From the NCBI GenBank assembly GCA_050303815.1, contig JBNLCM010000088.1, positions 1-48,536 on the forward strand: a stretch of 48,536 nucleotides of DNA, read 5' to 3'. Under the pieces are notes generated by a model that saw only the letters and a list, made by a program, of their open reading frames with translations, was not told the origin of the DNA and did no database searches. Shown here in pieces: positions 24,827-32,791 of this stretch. A program made the translations under genes and the position numbers. Source of the DNA: Cognatazoarcus sp050303815. Lineage in GTDB: Bacteria > Pseudomonadota > Gammaproteobacteria > Burkholderiales > Rhodocyclaceae. How positions within the stretch are numbered: position 1 is the first letter of the stretch; each line of letters begins with the position of its first letter.

Positions 24827-25499
24827 GCGCCGGTTCGGCTGGCTCTTGTCAGCCCTGGCGTTCAGCGCCGGACTGTTGTTCGTCCAGCCGGCCCTTGCCG
24901 GCGACGAGATCTCCGAGGCGGAGCAGGTGGTGTTCATGCGACCGCACCTCAACAACCTGTCCGGAGATCGCGACCTTCATTACGCCTACCATCGCGAGGA
25001 AACGGCGCAGCCGGCGCTGAATGACACGGTGACCGTGTTCGTTCGCGCGGATGCCGACCGCGGGCGCGTCGTGACCGCCGAATTCCTCCATGGCGAGCAC
25101 GCGCTCGCCTTGCCGGAGGTCACGCGGGCGACGGCCAATCCGGTGGTGCTGTACTTCCTCGAGCGCGACGTGCGCGACATGCACCGGCGCCTGGGCGGCA
25201 AGGAGCACTATTTCCGCAAGCGTATCCGGATGGCGCTGGCCAACGAGGCGAAGGTGGAAGCCGTCCGCTTCGAGTACGCTGGCCAGACCCGCGCGGGTAC
25301 GCGGGTATCCGTTCAGCCCTACGCCGGCGATCCGAACGTCCATCGCTTCCAGGGCCTCGACAACAAGCGCTACGAGTTCACGTTTTCCGACGAAGTCCCC
25401 GGTGGCATCTACGAGCTGGGCACCGTCGTGACGGGAGACGAGGCCCGCAAGGTGCCGGACATCCGCGAAGCGCTGACGCTTTCTCCGGACAACGGCTAG
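24816..25499 (+). CDS. Exported protein of unknown function in the xox cluster
   Basis: I do not recognise this 227-residue protein. It has a clear signal peptide (RRFGWLLSALAFSAGLLFVQ followed by PALAGDE) and then a soluble, probably beta-rich domain without cysteines or known catalytic motifs. Charged runs such as LHYAYHREETAQPALNDTV recall outer-membrane-associated beta-taco proteins, but this is only an impression. It starts inside the xoxJ stop region and lies 30 bp before another small exported protein. Its job is therefore probably linked to XoxF assembly or electron transfer in the periplasm. Confidence 0.75.
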   Translation: MRVERRFGWLLSALAFSAGLLFVQPALAGDEISEAEQVVFMRPHLNNLSGDRDLHYAYHREETAQPALNDTVTVFVRADADRGRVVTAEFLHGEHALALPEVTRATANPVVLYFLERDVRDMHRRLGGKEHYFRKRIRMALANEAKVEAVRFEYAGQTRAGTRVSVQPYAGDPNVHRFQGLDNKRYEFTFSDEVPGGIYELGTVVTGDEARKVPDIREALTLSPDNG

Positions 25500-25529
25500 C
25501 CGCCCAGACCATTGCAGGAATCCATCGAC

Positions 25530-25877
25530 ATGATCCGCGTACTGTCTACCCTTTTCCTTCTCGCCGGCCTCGCCGTCCCGGCCCTCGCCGCCGGCGAGGA
25601 CTACCCGACCCGCGAGAAGGTCGAGTATGTGCTCGCCTGCATGCGGGACGGCAAGGCGCCGCAGCAGGAGATGCTCTACAAGTGCTCGTGCGTCATCGAC
25701 CGCATCGCGGAACGCATGAGCTACGACCAGTTCACCCGCGACGCGACCACGACCAATGCCCTGTCGATCGGTGGCGAGCGTGGCGAGACCATGCGCGCCT
25801 ACGTCGACGGACGCAAGCTGGCCAAGGAGCTGCGCATGGTCGAGGACGAGGCGCGCAAGGCGTGCTTCCTCAAGTAG
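25530..25877 (+). CDS. Small exported cysteine-containing protein in the xox cluster
   Basis: The 115-residue product starts with a signal peptide (MIRVLSTLFLLAGLAVPALA). The mature part of about 95 residues has four cysteines (LACMRD, YKCSCVID, KACFLK), suggesting two disulfides or a metal site. No known domain is evident. The ATG at 25530 follows AGGAA; a TTG 18 bases upstream is less likely. The 3' end overlaps the next gene in another frame by 16 bp, so the two are coupled. Genes like this are found beside PQQ alcohol dehydrogenases, but no function is established. Confidence 0.75.
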   Translation: MIRVLSTLFLLAGLAVPALAAGEDYPTREKVEYVLACMRDGKAPQQEMLYKCSCVIDRIAERMSYDQFTRDATTTNALSIGGERGETMRAYVDGRKLAKELRMVEDEARKACFLK

Positions 25878-26794
25878 CCCGGCGCATCGTCGGACTCGGC
25901 CTGGTCGCCGCGGCGGCCGGCGCCTGGGGCGCGGAAGCGCCCCTTTCCGTTGACGAGATCGCGCCCGGCATCTTTGTGCACCGGGGGGCGGTGGCCGAGG
26001 TCTCGACCGACAATGGCGGCGACATCGCCAACCTGTCCTTCGTCGTCGGCGAGCGCTGTGTGGCCGTGATCGACACCGGCACCACTGCTGCGGTCGGGCG
26101 CGCGCTGCGCGCCGCGATACGGGCGCGCACGGACCGGCCGGTGTGCTACGTGATCAATACCCACATGCACTTCGACCACGTCTTCGGCAATGCCGCCTTC
26201 GAAGGCGAGGGGGTCCGTTTCGTGGGCAGCCATCGTCTGCCGCCCAGCCTCTCCGCGCGGGCGGACGGTTTCCTGAAGCGGGTCCATGACACCTTGGGCC
26301 GCGCGGCCGAGGGGACGCACCCCGTCTACCCAGGCGAGCTGGTCGACGACCGGATGACCCTCGATCTGGGTGCGAGGCGCCTGATCCTCAAGGCCTGGCG
26401 GACCGCGCATACGGACAACGACCTCACTGTCTATGATGAAGAGACGGCCACCCTGTGGACCGGCGACCTGCTGTTCGCCGAGCACCTGCCGGTCATTGAC
26501 GGCAGTGTCGTGGGGTGGCTCGCCGTGATCGACGAACTGAATGCGCTGCAGGCGCACCACGTGGTGCCCGGGCATGGCCCGATCGACGTCGCGGGCGGCG
26601 ACGCGGTCGAGCGGGAGCGTGGCTATCTGGCCGATGTCGCGACGACGGTGCGAAAGGCCATCCGCGAGGGCAGGAGTCTGCGTCAGGTGATCGACGCCGG
26701 CGAAGCCGGGCCGGTCGCGGATTGGCGGCTGGTCGAGGCCTTTCATCCGCGCAACCTGAGCGCGGCCTACACGGAACTGGAGTGGGAAGACTGA
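25862..26794 (+). CDS. Quinoprotein-associated zinc metallohydrolase (metallo-beta-lactamase fold)
   Basis: The 310-residue protein (GTG start at 25862) has a signal peptide ending near GAWGAEA and a metallo-beta-lactamase domain. The metal motif THMHFDH has His101, His103, Asp105 and His106. TGDLLF and VVPGHGPID follow. It matches the SoxH-like 'quinoprotein relay system' hydrolases that accompany PQQ dehydrogenases and SoxYZ-like carriers; the substrate is unknown. GAGG lies nine bases before the GTG, and the start lies within the previous gene's end. Longer versions of the frame would run through that gene without a signal peptide. Confidence 0.83.
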   Translation: MLPQVARRIVGLGLVAAAAGAWGAEAPLSVDEIAPGIFVHRGAVAEVSTDNGGDIANLSFVVGERCVAVIDTGTTAAVGRALRAAIRARTDRPVCYVINTHMHFDHVFGNAAFEGEGVRFVGSHRLPPSLSARADGFLKRVHDTLGRAAEGTHPVYPGELVDDRMTLDLGARRLILKAWRTAHTDNDLTVYDEETATLWTGDLLFAEHLPVIDGSVVGWLAVIDELNALQAHHVVPGHGPIDVAGGDAVERERGYLADVATTVRKAIREGRSLRQVIDAGEAGPVADWRLVEAFHPRNLSAAYTELEWED

Positions 26795-26858
26795 AGCGGT
26801 TCGCGCGACCGCGCCCGATCAGGAAGGTGCGGCGCCCGACATACCATCGGAGACAGAC

Positions 26859-27698
26859 ATGAAACGGAGGCAGTTCATCGCCGCAGGGCTTGGCCTGGCG
26901 GTCGGCGCCCGCTTGGCGTCGGCGGCCCCGGGCCAGGGGCCCGATACGGCGCAATCGCTGGAGGTCGAGGTCTGGAAGGGCCTGCGCCCGGGGCTTTTTG
27001 GCGACCGGGCCATCGACATCGACGCCCGCGGTGTCATCAGCCTCGAGACCCCCTACCGGGCAGCCGATGCCGCGGCGGTTCCGATCGCCGTGCGGAGTCA
27101 CCTGGATGGGCGCGACGGTCGATATATCAAGCGGATGTGGCTGTTGATCGACCAGAACCCCACGCCCGTGGTCGGTGTCTTCTCGTTCTATCCGGAGAGC
27201 GGGGGAGCTGACGTGGAGACGCGGGTGCGGGTGAACGACTACACCTTCGTCCGCGCGATTGCCGAAACCAGTGACGACAAGCTCTACATGACGGCCAATT
27301 TCGTCAAGGCGTCGGGGGGCTGTTCTGCGCCAGCGTCGAAGGATGCGGAAGCCGCACGTCAGTCCCTCGGCCGCATGAAGTTGCGCATTGATCCGCCGAG
27401 CACGCCGGGCGGCGCGGCGCGGGCGCAGTTGCTGATCCGCCATCCCAACGTGACAGGGCTGGCGATGGACCAGATGACCCGCATGTATCCGCAGCCCCAC
27501 TATGTGCGCAAGATCGACGTCAGCTACCGGGACAAGCCGGTGATGCAGGCAGAGGTGACCTTCGCGATCGCCGAGAATCCGAGCTTCCGCTTCAATTTCC
27601 GCCACGAGGGCGCAGGCGTCCTCGTGGCCCGGGTGGAGGACACCGAAGACGGGCACTTCGAGGCGCGCGCCCAGGTGGATGGCAGCGGCGCCTCCTGA
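26859..27698 (+). CDS. Quinoprotein-associated SoxYZ-like carrier protein
   Basis: The 279-residue product begins with a twin-arginine-like leader (MKRRQFIAAGLGLAVGARLA). It then has a SoxY-like domain containing VKASGGCSAPAS at about 149-160 and a SoxZ-like C-terminal domain from about 180 (LLIRHPNVTGLAMDQMT). In sulfur oxidation SoxY carries substrates on a cysteine in a mobile GGCGG arm; here the only cysteine is in GGCSAP, between the two domains, as in the fused carriers near PQQ dehydrogenases. It may work with the metallohydrolase upstream. Its cargo is unknown. Confidence 0.85.
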   Translation: MKRRQFIAAGLGLAVGARLASAAPGQGPDTAQSLEVEVWKGLRPGLFGDRAIDIDARGVISLETPYRAADAAAVPIAVRSHLDGRDGRYIKRMWLLIDQNPTPVVGVFSFYPESGGADVETRVRVNDYTFVRAIAETSDDKLYMTANFVKASGGCSAPASKDAEAARQSLGRMKLRIDPPSTPGGAARAQLLIRHPNVTGLAMDQMTRMYPQPHYVRKIDVSYRDKPVMQAEVTFAIAENPSFRFNFRHEGAGVLVARVEDTEDGHFEARAQVDGSGAS

Positions 27699-27710
27699 GG
27701 CCGGCAGTGC

Positions 27711-27740
27711 CGCAGGGGGCGCCGCGTGGCGCGCCCCTGG
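27711..27740. terminator. Inverted repeat between convergent genes (bidirectional terminator-like)
   Basis: An AGGGGGCGC arm and a GCGCCCCT arm, with one bulged G and a short loop, fill the 61-bp gap between the SoxYZ-like gene and the SRPBCC gene. There is no T tract, so it may rely on other factors. Confidence 0.5.
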
Positions 27741-27759
27741 CGGTGTCCCGGGCGGGGGG

Positions 27760-28302
27760 CTACTTGCCCTCGACCAGGGACTTCAGGTTGCCCAGCCCCG
27801 CCTGGTAGATCCCGGTGACGGCCTGGATGGCCGCCTCGTCATTGCGCTCGGGGGACGGATTGTTGTTCGGGTCGCCGCGATAGAAGGCGCCCTTCCAGGT
27901 CACCACGCTGCCGCCGCCCTTGCCTTTCACGCTGATCGTCGAGCTGTAGTTGGTGACCGGCACGGGGCCGGGATCCTCCATCTTGTACGAGTAGCTCATG
28001 CCCTCGGCGTCGTACTTCTTCAGGCTCTCGACGATCATGCCACCGCCCTTGAGATGGAGGGTCCGGACCGACCCCGGCTGGTTGCCGTCGGTGGTCTCGG
28101 AGGACTCGACCGCCGGGTGCCAGCTCTCAAGTGCCGCGTAATCCTGGATCTGGCCCCAGACCTTGGCCGCCGGTGCGTTGATCTCGATGGTCTCGGTGAC
28201 CTTCTGCCGGGTCGGGCCATGGGCCTCGGCGTCGAGGGCCGTGCCGGCCAGCGCCAGCGGCAGGGTCAGGGCGAGCGCCGTCGAAAGCAGGGTTCTGCGC
28301 AT
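27760..28302 (-). CDS. Exported SRPBCC-family protein of the xox cluster
   Basis: The 180-residue product has a signal peptide (MRRTLLSTALALTLPLALAG) and a START/Bet v 1-like SRPBCC domain. TIEINAPAAKVWGQIQDYAA leads into the first helices, and VVTWKGAFYRGDPN lies in the last strands. Such domains bind hydrophobic or cofactor-like ligands. Exported members recur near PQQ methanol and ethanol dehydrogenases, so PQQ or lanthanide handling can be imagined but not shown. The ATG at 28302 is preferred over 28317 and 28326 because GGAGA precedes it and the leader then has normal length. It lies downstream of the YVTN gene behind a hairpin. Confidence 0.8.
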   Translation of the reverse strand: MRRTLLSTALALTLPLALAGTALDAEAHGPTRQKVTETIEINAPAAKVWGQIQDYAALESWHPAVESSETTDGNQPGSVRTLHLKGGGMIVESLKKYDAEGMSYSYKMEDPGPVPVTNYSSTISVKGKGGGSVVTWKGAFYRGDPNNNPSPERNDEAAIQAVTGIYQAGLGNLKSLVEGK

Positions 28303-28340
28303 CAGTCGTGTCTCCATTCTTGTCATGTCGTGAAAAGCAA

Positions 28341-28374
28341 CCCTGGCCGGCGACCGAGGTGGGGCCGGCCAGGG
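28341..28374 (-). terminator. Strong hairpin between YVTN and SRPBCC genes
   Basis: Perfect 11-bp arms (CCCTGGCCGGC and GCCGGCCAGGG) with a 12-base loop are followed on the minus strand by TTGCTTTT. As with the xoxF hairpin it could attenuate transcription into the downstream gene. Confidence 0.65.
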
Positions 28375-28439
28375 GGTGAAGGCGGTGCAGGGAAGACTGT
28401 AGTCCGTGCACCGCGAGGAGTGAAACCGGTTGCGGGCAG

Positions 28440-29411
28440 TCATGGCGATACGGTCCCGGGCGGGGTTCGCGCGAGGAAGGGGCCGAAGCCGCGCGGATTG
28501 CTGCCCAGGTCGACGCTGCCCAGCGGCTTGCCACTGCGGTCGTCGAGGATCTGTAGCCGCTCCTCCATCCAGCTCACGACCCAGACCCGGCCCGGTGACC
28601 AGGCAATGCCTTCAGGATATTCCGCGGCCTCCCAGGTGGCGATGACTGCGCGGTCGGCCAGCGAAATGACCGAGATCGAGGAGGCGTGCTGATTGGTCAC
28701 GAAGGCGCGCCCGCCGGCCGCGTCGAAGGCGATGCCGTAGGGGGCCGTGCCGACGCTGATCCGGGTGGTTTCGCGCAGGCTGGTCAGGTCGACGAGGCTG
28801 ACATCGTCGGACAGCACGTTTGCCGCCAGCAAGCTGCGACCGTCGGGCGTCAGCGCGAGGGCGAAGGGATGCTCGCCGACCGCCACCCGCCCGGTTTCGC
28901 GCCAGCCCCGGGTGTCGACGACGCTGACGTCGTTGTCGTCCCGGTTGGCCACGAAGACGCGCAGGCCGTCGCGGCTGGCGACGATCCCCGCAGGCGCGTG
29001 GCCAATCTCGATCTCGTGGCGCGTCGACAGATCGGAGGCATCGAGCACCAGCAGCCGATTCCGGTACCAGTCGGCCAGATACAGCAGGCGGCCGTCGGGC
29101 GAGGCCTCGATTCCCACCACGGCGCTGGGCAAGCGGCGCTCGGTGGTGATGCCGGTTGTCAGGTCGATGGCACTCACGGAGGGACCGTCCGGACTGCTGA
29201 CGAAGACCTTGCCGGCCGCTTCGGAGACCACCACGCCAGCCGGCGCGCGACCGACCGGGATGCGACGCCATTCCGTCAACGTGTTTCCATCCACGACGCT
29301 GACGTCGTGGGAGCCCTGGTTGGTGATGTACGCCCACGGGGCGGCGCCGGCCGCCACGGGGGCGATCAGGGCAAGGGCAGCGATCAGAAGGGCGGGTATC
29401 CGGGATGTCAT
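28440..29411 (-). CDS. YVTN-family beta-propeller protein, exported
   Basis: The 323-residue product has a signal peptide (residues 1-22) and about seven blades of the YVTN beta-propeller type. Blades recur as AYITNQGSHDVSVVDGNTL, VFVANRDDNDVSVVDT and AFVTNQHASSISVISLADR. Such repeats often occur in proteins encoded with PQQ alcohol dehydrogenases and may bind or present cofactors, but no enzyme activity can be inferred. The ATG at 29411 directly precedes the signal peptide. A sigma54-like element lies 34-49 bp upstream, divergent from fhcB. Confidence 0.82.
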   Translation of the reverse strand: MTSRIPALLIAALALIAPVAAGAAPWAYITNQGSHDVSVVDGNTLTEWRRIPVGRAPAGVVVSEAAGKVFVSSPDGPSVSAIDLTTGITTERRLPSAVVGIEASPDGRLLYLADWYRNRLLVLDASDLSTRHEIEIGHAPAGIVASRDGLRVFVANRDDNDVSVVDTRGWRETGRVAVGEHPFALALTPDGRSLLAANVLSDDVSLVDLTSLRETTRISVGTAPYGIAFDAAGGRAFVTNQHASSISVISLADRAVIATWEAAEYPEGIAWSPGRVWVVSWMEERLQILDDRSGKPLGSVDLGSNPRGFGPFLARTPPGTVSP

Positions 29412-29444
29412 CGGCGATCGGGGTAGGGTTCGGGGTCCGGGGCA

Positions 29445-29460
29445 AACAGATTCCGTGCCA
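29445..29460 (-). promoter_or_regulatory. Candidate sigma54-type promoter for the YVTN gene
   Basis: On the minus strand TGGCACGGAATCTGTT has a perfect -24 block and correct spacing but GT at -12. It differs from the fae element only in two bases. The predicted start lies about 23 bases before the YVTN ATG. Confidence 0.45.
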
Positions 29461-29750
29461 TGCGCGGGTGCCGGCCGCGCGGGGGGGCTGCCTGTGCCGC
29501 TTGCGCGGGCAGCCACGGTGCGTACGCCCGTCGTCTCGTCCGATTTGGCGTTGACCTGGCGAGGTGGCACCACGCCGTCTGCCGGACGCCTTGCCGCAGG
29601 TGGCCTTGTGGCCATGCACCAGCCTTGCGACCGGGGCCCGGGTCGGCACCCGCGGCGTGTGCGATGCCGCGCGGCGGGCGCGCCCGTTCACCTGATCCAG
29701 CGGCCGTGGGGGGCTCCGGGTGCCGGTGAGGCGCCGTCGATCGAGCCGCG

Positions 29751-29765
29751 GTGACACTGTGTGCC
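29751..29765 (+). promoter_or_regulatory. Candidate activator site 1 upstream of fhcB
   Basis: GTGACACTGTGTGCC differs from the mptG-operon site at 4733 by one base, and identity continues into the flanking CGG. It lies about 85 bp upstream of the fhcB -24 element. Confidence 0.55.
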
Positions 29766-29783
29766 GGTCCATTCGCCGCGTCA

Positions 29784-29798
29784 TTGACACACTGTTCG
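29784..29798 (+). promoter_or_regulatory. Candidate activator site 2 upstream of fhcB
   Basis: TTGACACACTGTTCG is a second, weaker copy. Its centre is 33 bp from that of site 1, close to three helical turns, so both copies would face the same side of the DNA. Confidence 0.45.
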
Positions 29799-29840
29799 GA
29801 CACCCCCCAGTCTTGCCGCGATTCCGGGCGAGGACATGGC

Positions 29841-29856
29841 TGGCATATGTCTTGCA
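29841..29856 (+). promoter_or_regulatory. Sigma54-type promoter for the fhc operon
   Basis: TGGCATATGTCTTGCA matches the sigma54 consensus at all but one defined base. The predicted start point, 12 bases after the -12 C, is 29867-29868, on the A of the fhcB ATG. Confidence 0.75.
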
Positions 29857-29867
29857 CCCTGCGCCGC

Positions 29868-31109
29868 ATGAGCGAAACGACCTCCCCGCCCACGGCGGGT
29901 CCCGCGCTTGGCGCCTTGACCTGGACCTGTCCGTTCTGCCCCTTGTTGTGTGACGACCTGCAGCCCGACGCCGAGACCTTCGGTCTGCCGGATGCTGCCT
30001 GCCCACGCGCCCGGGCAGGCCTCGCAGCGCTCGCCGACGCGCCCGACACCGGTGCCCGGGTCGACGGACAGCCCGCCGATCTCGCCACCGCCCTGGCCGT
30101 CGCGGCAGCCCGGCTGGCCGTCGCCCGCCAGCCGTTGATGGCGGGCCTGGGCGGTGACGTGGCCGCCTCGCGCGCGGCCTTCCGGCTCGCCGCCGTCTCG
30201 GGCGCCATCTGCGATGTGATCGGTGGCGACGCGCTGGTGCAGGGCCTGCGCGTGCAGCAGGACCGGGGCGGATTCAACCTGACGCTCGCCGAGGTCCGGG
30301 AACGCGCCGACCTGGTGCTCTTCGTGGGCAGCTGGCCCGGGGTGTGCGCCCCCCGCCTGCTGGAGCGTTTCCGCGCGGGGCGTGAACAGGGCCCGGCCAT
30401 GGTGGCCCTGGGCGCCATCCCGCTGGCCGATGGCGTCGAGTGCGTGTTACCGGATGCCGCGCTGGCGGACAGCCTGACGATGCTCTCCGCCCTGATCGGC
30501 AAGCGGCGACTGGCGCGCCCCAACCCGGAGCTCCAGGTGCTGGCTGAGCGCCTGCTGGCGGCCCGCTACGCGGTATTTGTCTGGGAGCCGGCGCAACTGG
30601 GCCGCCACGGCGGGCTCGCGATCGAGATGATCCAGCGCATCGTCGTCGCCCTCAACCAGAGCACGCGCGCCGCGGGCTTCCCGCTTGCCGGCGCGAACGG
30701 CGCGGCAACTGGCAACCAGGTCTTCACCTGGCTGGGCGGCTTGCCGCTGCGCAGCCGGATCGGGCGGCGCCACATCGTGCACGAGCCCCAGCGCTTCGGT
30801 GCCGAGCGGGTGGTGGCGAAGGGCGAGGCGGATGTCGTCGTCTGGGCCAACCCGTTCCCTGGCGTGGCACCTATCGACACCCCGCTGCCGCGCATCGTCT
30901 GCGCCGCGCCGGGTGCCGCTGCCTCGCTGGGCGACGAATCGAACACCGTCTTCATCCCGGTGGCGACGCCGGGGGTTCACCACCGTGGCCATCTATTCCG
31001 CACGGACGGCGTCGTGCTGATGCCGCTCTTCGCGTTGCGGGACGATGGGCCGCCCGCGCTGGCGGACGTTCTGGGCCAGCTGGCCGAGGCCATGGAGGGC
31101 GGCGCATGA
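29868..31109 (+). CDS. fhcB: Formyltransferase/hydrolase complex subunit B
   Basis: The 413-residue product resembles the large molybdopterin-type FwdB subunit. It starts near LTWTCPFCPLLCDDLQPDAE and shows ADLVLFVGSWPGVCAPRLLE and the late SLGDESNTVFIPVATPGV. In bacteria the subunit has lost redox function; with FhcA, FhcC and FhcD it forms a complex converting formyl-H4MPT to formate through methylofuran. The ATG at 29868 is the first start before the conserved CPFC motif, and no ribosome-binding site precedes it. A sigma54-type promoter would start transcription at this very base. It overlaps fhcA by four bases. Confidence 0.92.
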   Translation: MSETTSPPTAGPALGALTWTCPFCPLLCDDLQPDAETFGLPDAACPRARAGLAALADAPDTGARVDGQPADLATALAVAAARLAVARQPLMAGLGGDVAASRAAFRLAAVSGAICDVIGGDALVQGLRVQQDRGGFNLTLAEVRERADLVLFVGSWPGVCAPRLLERFRAGREQGPAMVALGAIPLADGVECVLPDAALADSLTMLSALIGKRRLARPNPELQVLAERLLAARYAVFVWEPAQLGRHGGLAIEMIQRIVVALNQSTRAAGFPLAGANGAATGNQVFTWLGGLPLRSRIGRRHIVHEPQRFGAERVVAKGEADVVVWANPFPGVAPIDTPLPRIVCAAPGAAASLGDESNTVFIPVATPGVHHRGHLFRTDGVVLMPLFALRDDGPPALADVLGQLAEAMEGGA

Positions 31110-32791
31110 CGACCTTGAGACTGAGGGGCGGGCGTGTCGTCGATCCGGCCAACCCGGACAGTGGCACTGTCCGGGACATCGGCGTGCGCGCCGGCCGGAT
31201 CGTGGCGCTTCACCCGGACGCCCCGGTGGATGAAGTCATCGACTGCAGCGGTTGTCTCGTGATGGCCGGCGGCATCGACCTGCACACCCATATTGGCGGT
31301 GGCAAGGTCAACCTCGCCCGGCTGCTGCTGCCGGAGCTGCAGCGCGATTGCTGCACGCCGGATGCGGCCCAGGCCTGGCCAGCCACCCTCGACCCGGCCG
31401 CCCATGTGGTGCCCGGCACGCTGCTCACCGGCTATCGCTACGCACAGATGGGCTATACGTCGGCGTTCGAGCCGGCCATGGTGCCTGCCAACGCGCGCCA
31501 CGCCCACATGGAAATGGGCGACGTGCCCATCCTCGACCATGGCGCCTATGTGATGCTCGGCAGCGACGAGCTGCTGCTGCGCTGGATGGCCGAGGGCAAG
31601 CCCTTCGAGCAGATTCGCGACTACATCGGCTGGACGCTCAGTGCCACCAAGGCGCTTGGCCTCAAGGTGGTCAACCCGGGGGGCATCTCGGCCTTCAAGT
31701 TCAACCAGCGCAAGCTCGATGTGGACGAGAACCACACCCACTGGCAGGTGACGCCACGCGACATCCTGCACACGCTGGCACGGGGCCTGACCGAACTCGG
31801 CGTGCCCCATCCGCTGCACATCCACGGCAGCAACCTGGGCGTGGCCGGCAACATCGATTCGACCCTCGCCACCATCGACGCCCTCGAGGGCCTGCGCGCC
31901 CACCTGACCCACATCCAGTTTCACAGCTACGGAACCGAGGGACCGAAGAAGTTCTCGTCGGCGGCGCTGCAGCTGGTGGAAGCGGTCAACAGTCACCCCA
32001 ACATCAGTATCGACGTGGGCCAGATCATGTTTGGCCAGACGGTGACCGCGAGTGGCGACACCATGCGCCAGCTGGCCAACGCGCACCACGCCAACCCCCG
32101 AAAGTGGATCGGTGCCGACATCGAGTGCGATGCCGGCTGCGGCGTGGTGCCTTTCCGCTACAAGGAGCAGAGTTACGTCAACGCCCTGCAGTGGGCCATC
32201 GGCCTGGAGATCTTCCTGCTGGTCAAGGACCCGTGGCGCGTCGTGCTGACCACCGACCATCCCAATGGGGGCCCGTTTACCAGCTACCCGCACCTGATCC
32301 GGCTGCTGATGGATCGCGATTTCCGCAACGAGCAGCTCGCCCGGATCCACCCGGACGTGGCGGCAAACTCAGCCCTCAAGGACATCACCCGCGAACTGAC
32401 GCTGGACGAAATCGCGATCATGACCCGCGCCGGCCCGGCGCGCCTGCTGGGGCTCGCGGACCGGGGTCACCTGGCTGACGGGGCGGCGGCGGACATCGCC
32501 GTCTACCGCGAGGCCGGAGATCCCGAAGCGATGTTCACGACGCCCGAGCATGTTTTCAAGGACGGGGTCCGCGTGGCGCACCGGGGCCAGATCACGGCCT
32601 CGCCGGTCGGGGGCACCCACTTCGTGGCGCCCGACTTCGACCGGGGCATCGAGAAGCACCTCAAGGCGCACCACGATGTACACGGCAGTGTCCGCTTCGA
32701 GCACCTGGCGATCAGCCATGACGAGCTCTGTGAATGCAGCCGATGCGGCAGCACCCACGTGGTGCCCTGCGAGCCGGGAGGTGCCCGCTGA
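31106..32791 (+). CDS. fhcA: Formyltransferase/hydrolase complex subunit A
   Basis: The 561-residue amidohydrolase hydrolyses formyl-methylofuran to formate. The binuclear metal site begins with GIDLHTHIGGGKVN. Downstream blocks include MGYTSAFEPAMVPANARHAH, LHIHGSNLGVAGN, and ADIECDAGCGVVPFRYKEQS. TTDHPNGGPFTSYPHLI holds the final aspartate. A C-terminal CECSRCGSTHVVPC segment has four cysteines. It overlaps fhcB (ATGA) and fhcD (TGATG), so the complex is translated in a coupled manner. Confidence 0.95.
   Translation: MTTLRLRGGRVVDPANPDSGTVRDIGVRAGRIVALHPDAPVDEVIDCSGCLVMAGGIDLHTHIGGGKVNLARLLLPELQRDCCTPDAAQAWPATLDPAAHVVPGTLLTGYRYAQMGYTSAFEPAMVPANARHAHMEMGDVPILDHGAYVMLGSDELLLRWMAEGKPFEQIRDYIGWTLSATKALGLKVVNPGGISAFKFNQRKLDVDENHTHWQVTPRDILHTLARGLTELGVPHPLHIHGSNLGVAGNIDSTLATIDALEGLRAHLTHIQFHSYGTEGPKKFSSAALQLVEAVNSHPNISIDVGQIMFGQTVTASGDTMRQLANAHHANPRKWIGADIECDAGCGVVPFRYKEQSYVNALQWAIGLEIFLLVKDPWRVVLTTDHPNGGPFTSYPHLIRLLMDRDFRNEQLARIHPDVAANSALKDITRELTLDEIAIMTRAGPARLLGLADRGHLADGAAADIAVYREAGDPEAMFTTPEHVFKDGVRVAHRGQITASPVGGTHFVAPDFDRGIEKHLKAHHDVHGSVRFEHLAISHDELCECSRCGSTHVVPCEPGGAR

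Larger units (their letters stand above)
29412..29867. other. Divergent control region between the xox and fhc clusters
   Basis: These 456 bp hold no supported gene. A sigma54-like promoter faces the YVTN gene (29445-29460, minus strand), one faces fhcB (29841-29856), and two tandem activator-like repeats lie between them (29751 and 29784). The arrangement suggests that one set of enhancers serves two operons. Confidence 0.6.

Noticed and set aside
21569..24955. Very long minus-strand open frame of about 1128 codons opposite xoxFGJ
   Set aside because: It is antisense to three clearly conserved genes and owes its length to codon bias of the GC-rich plus strand. No domain is visible.
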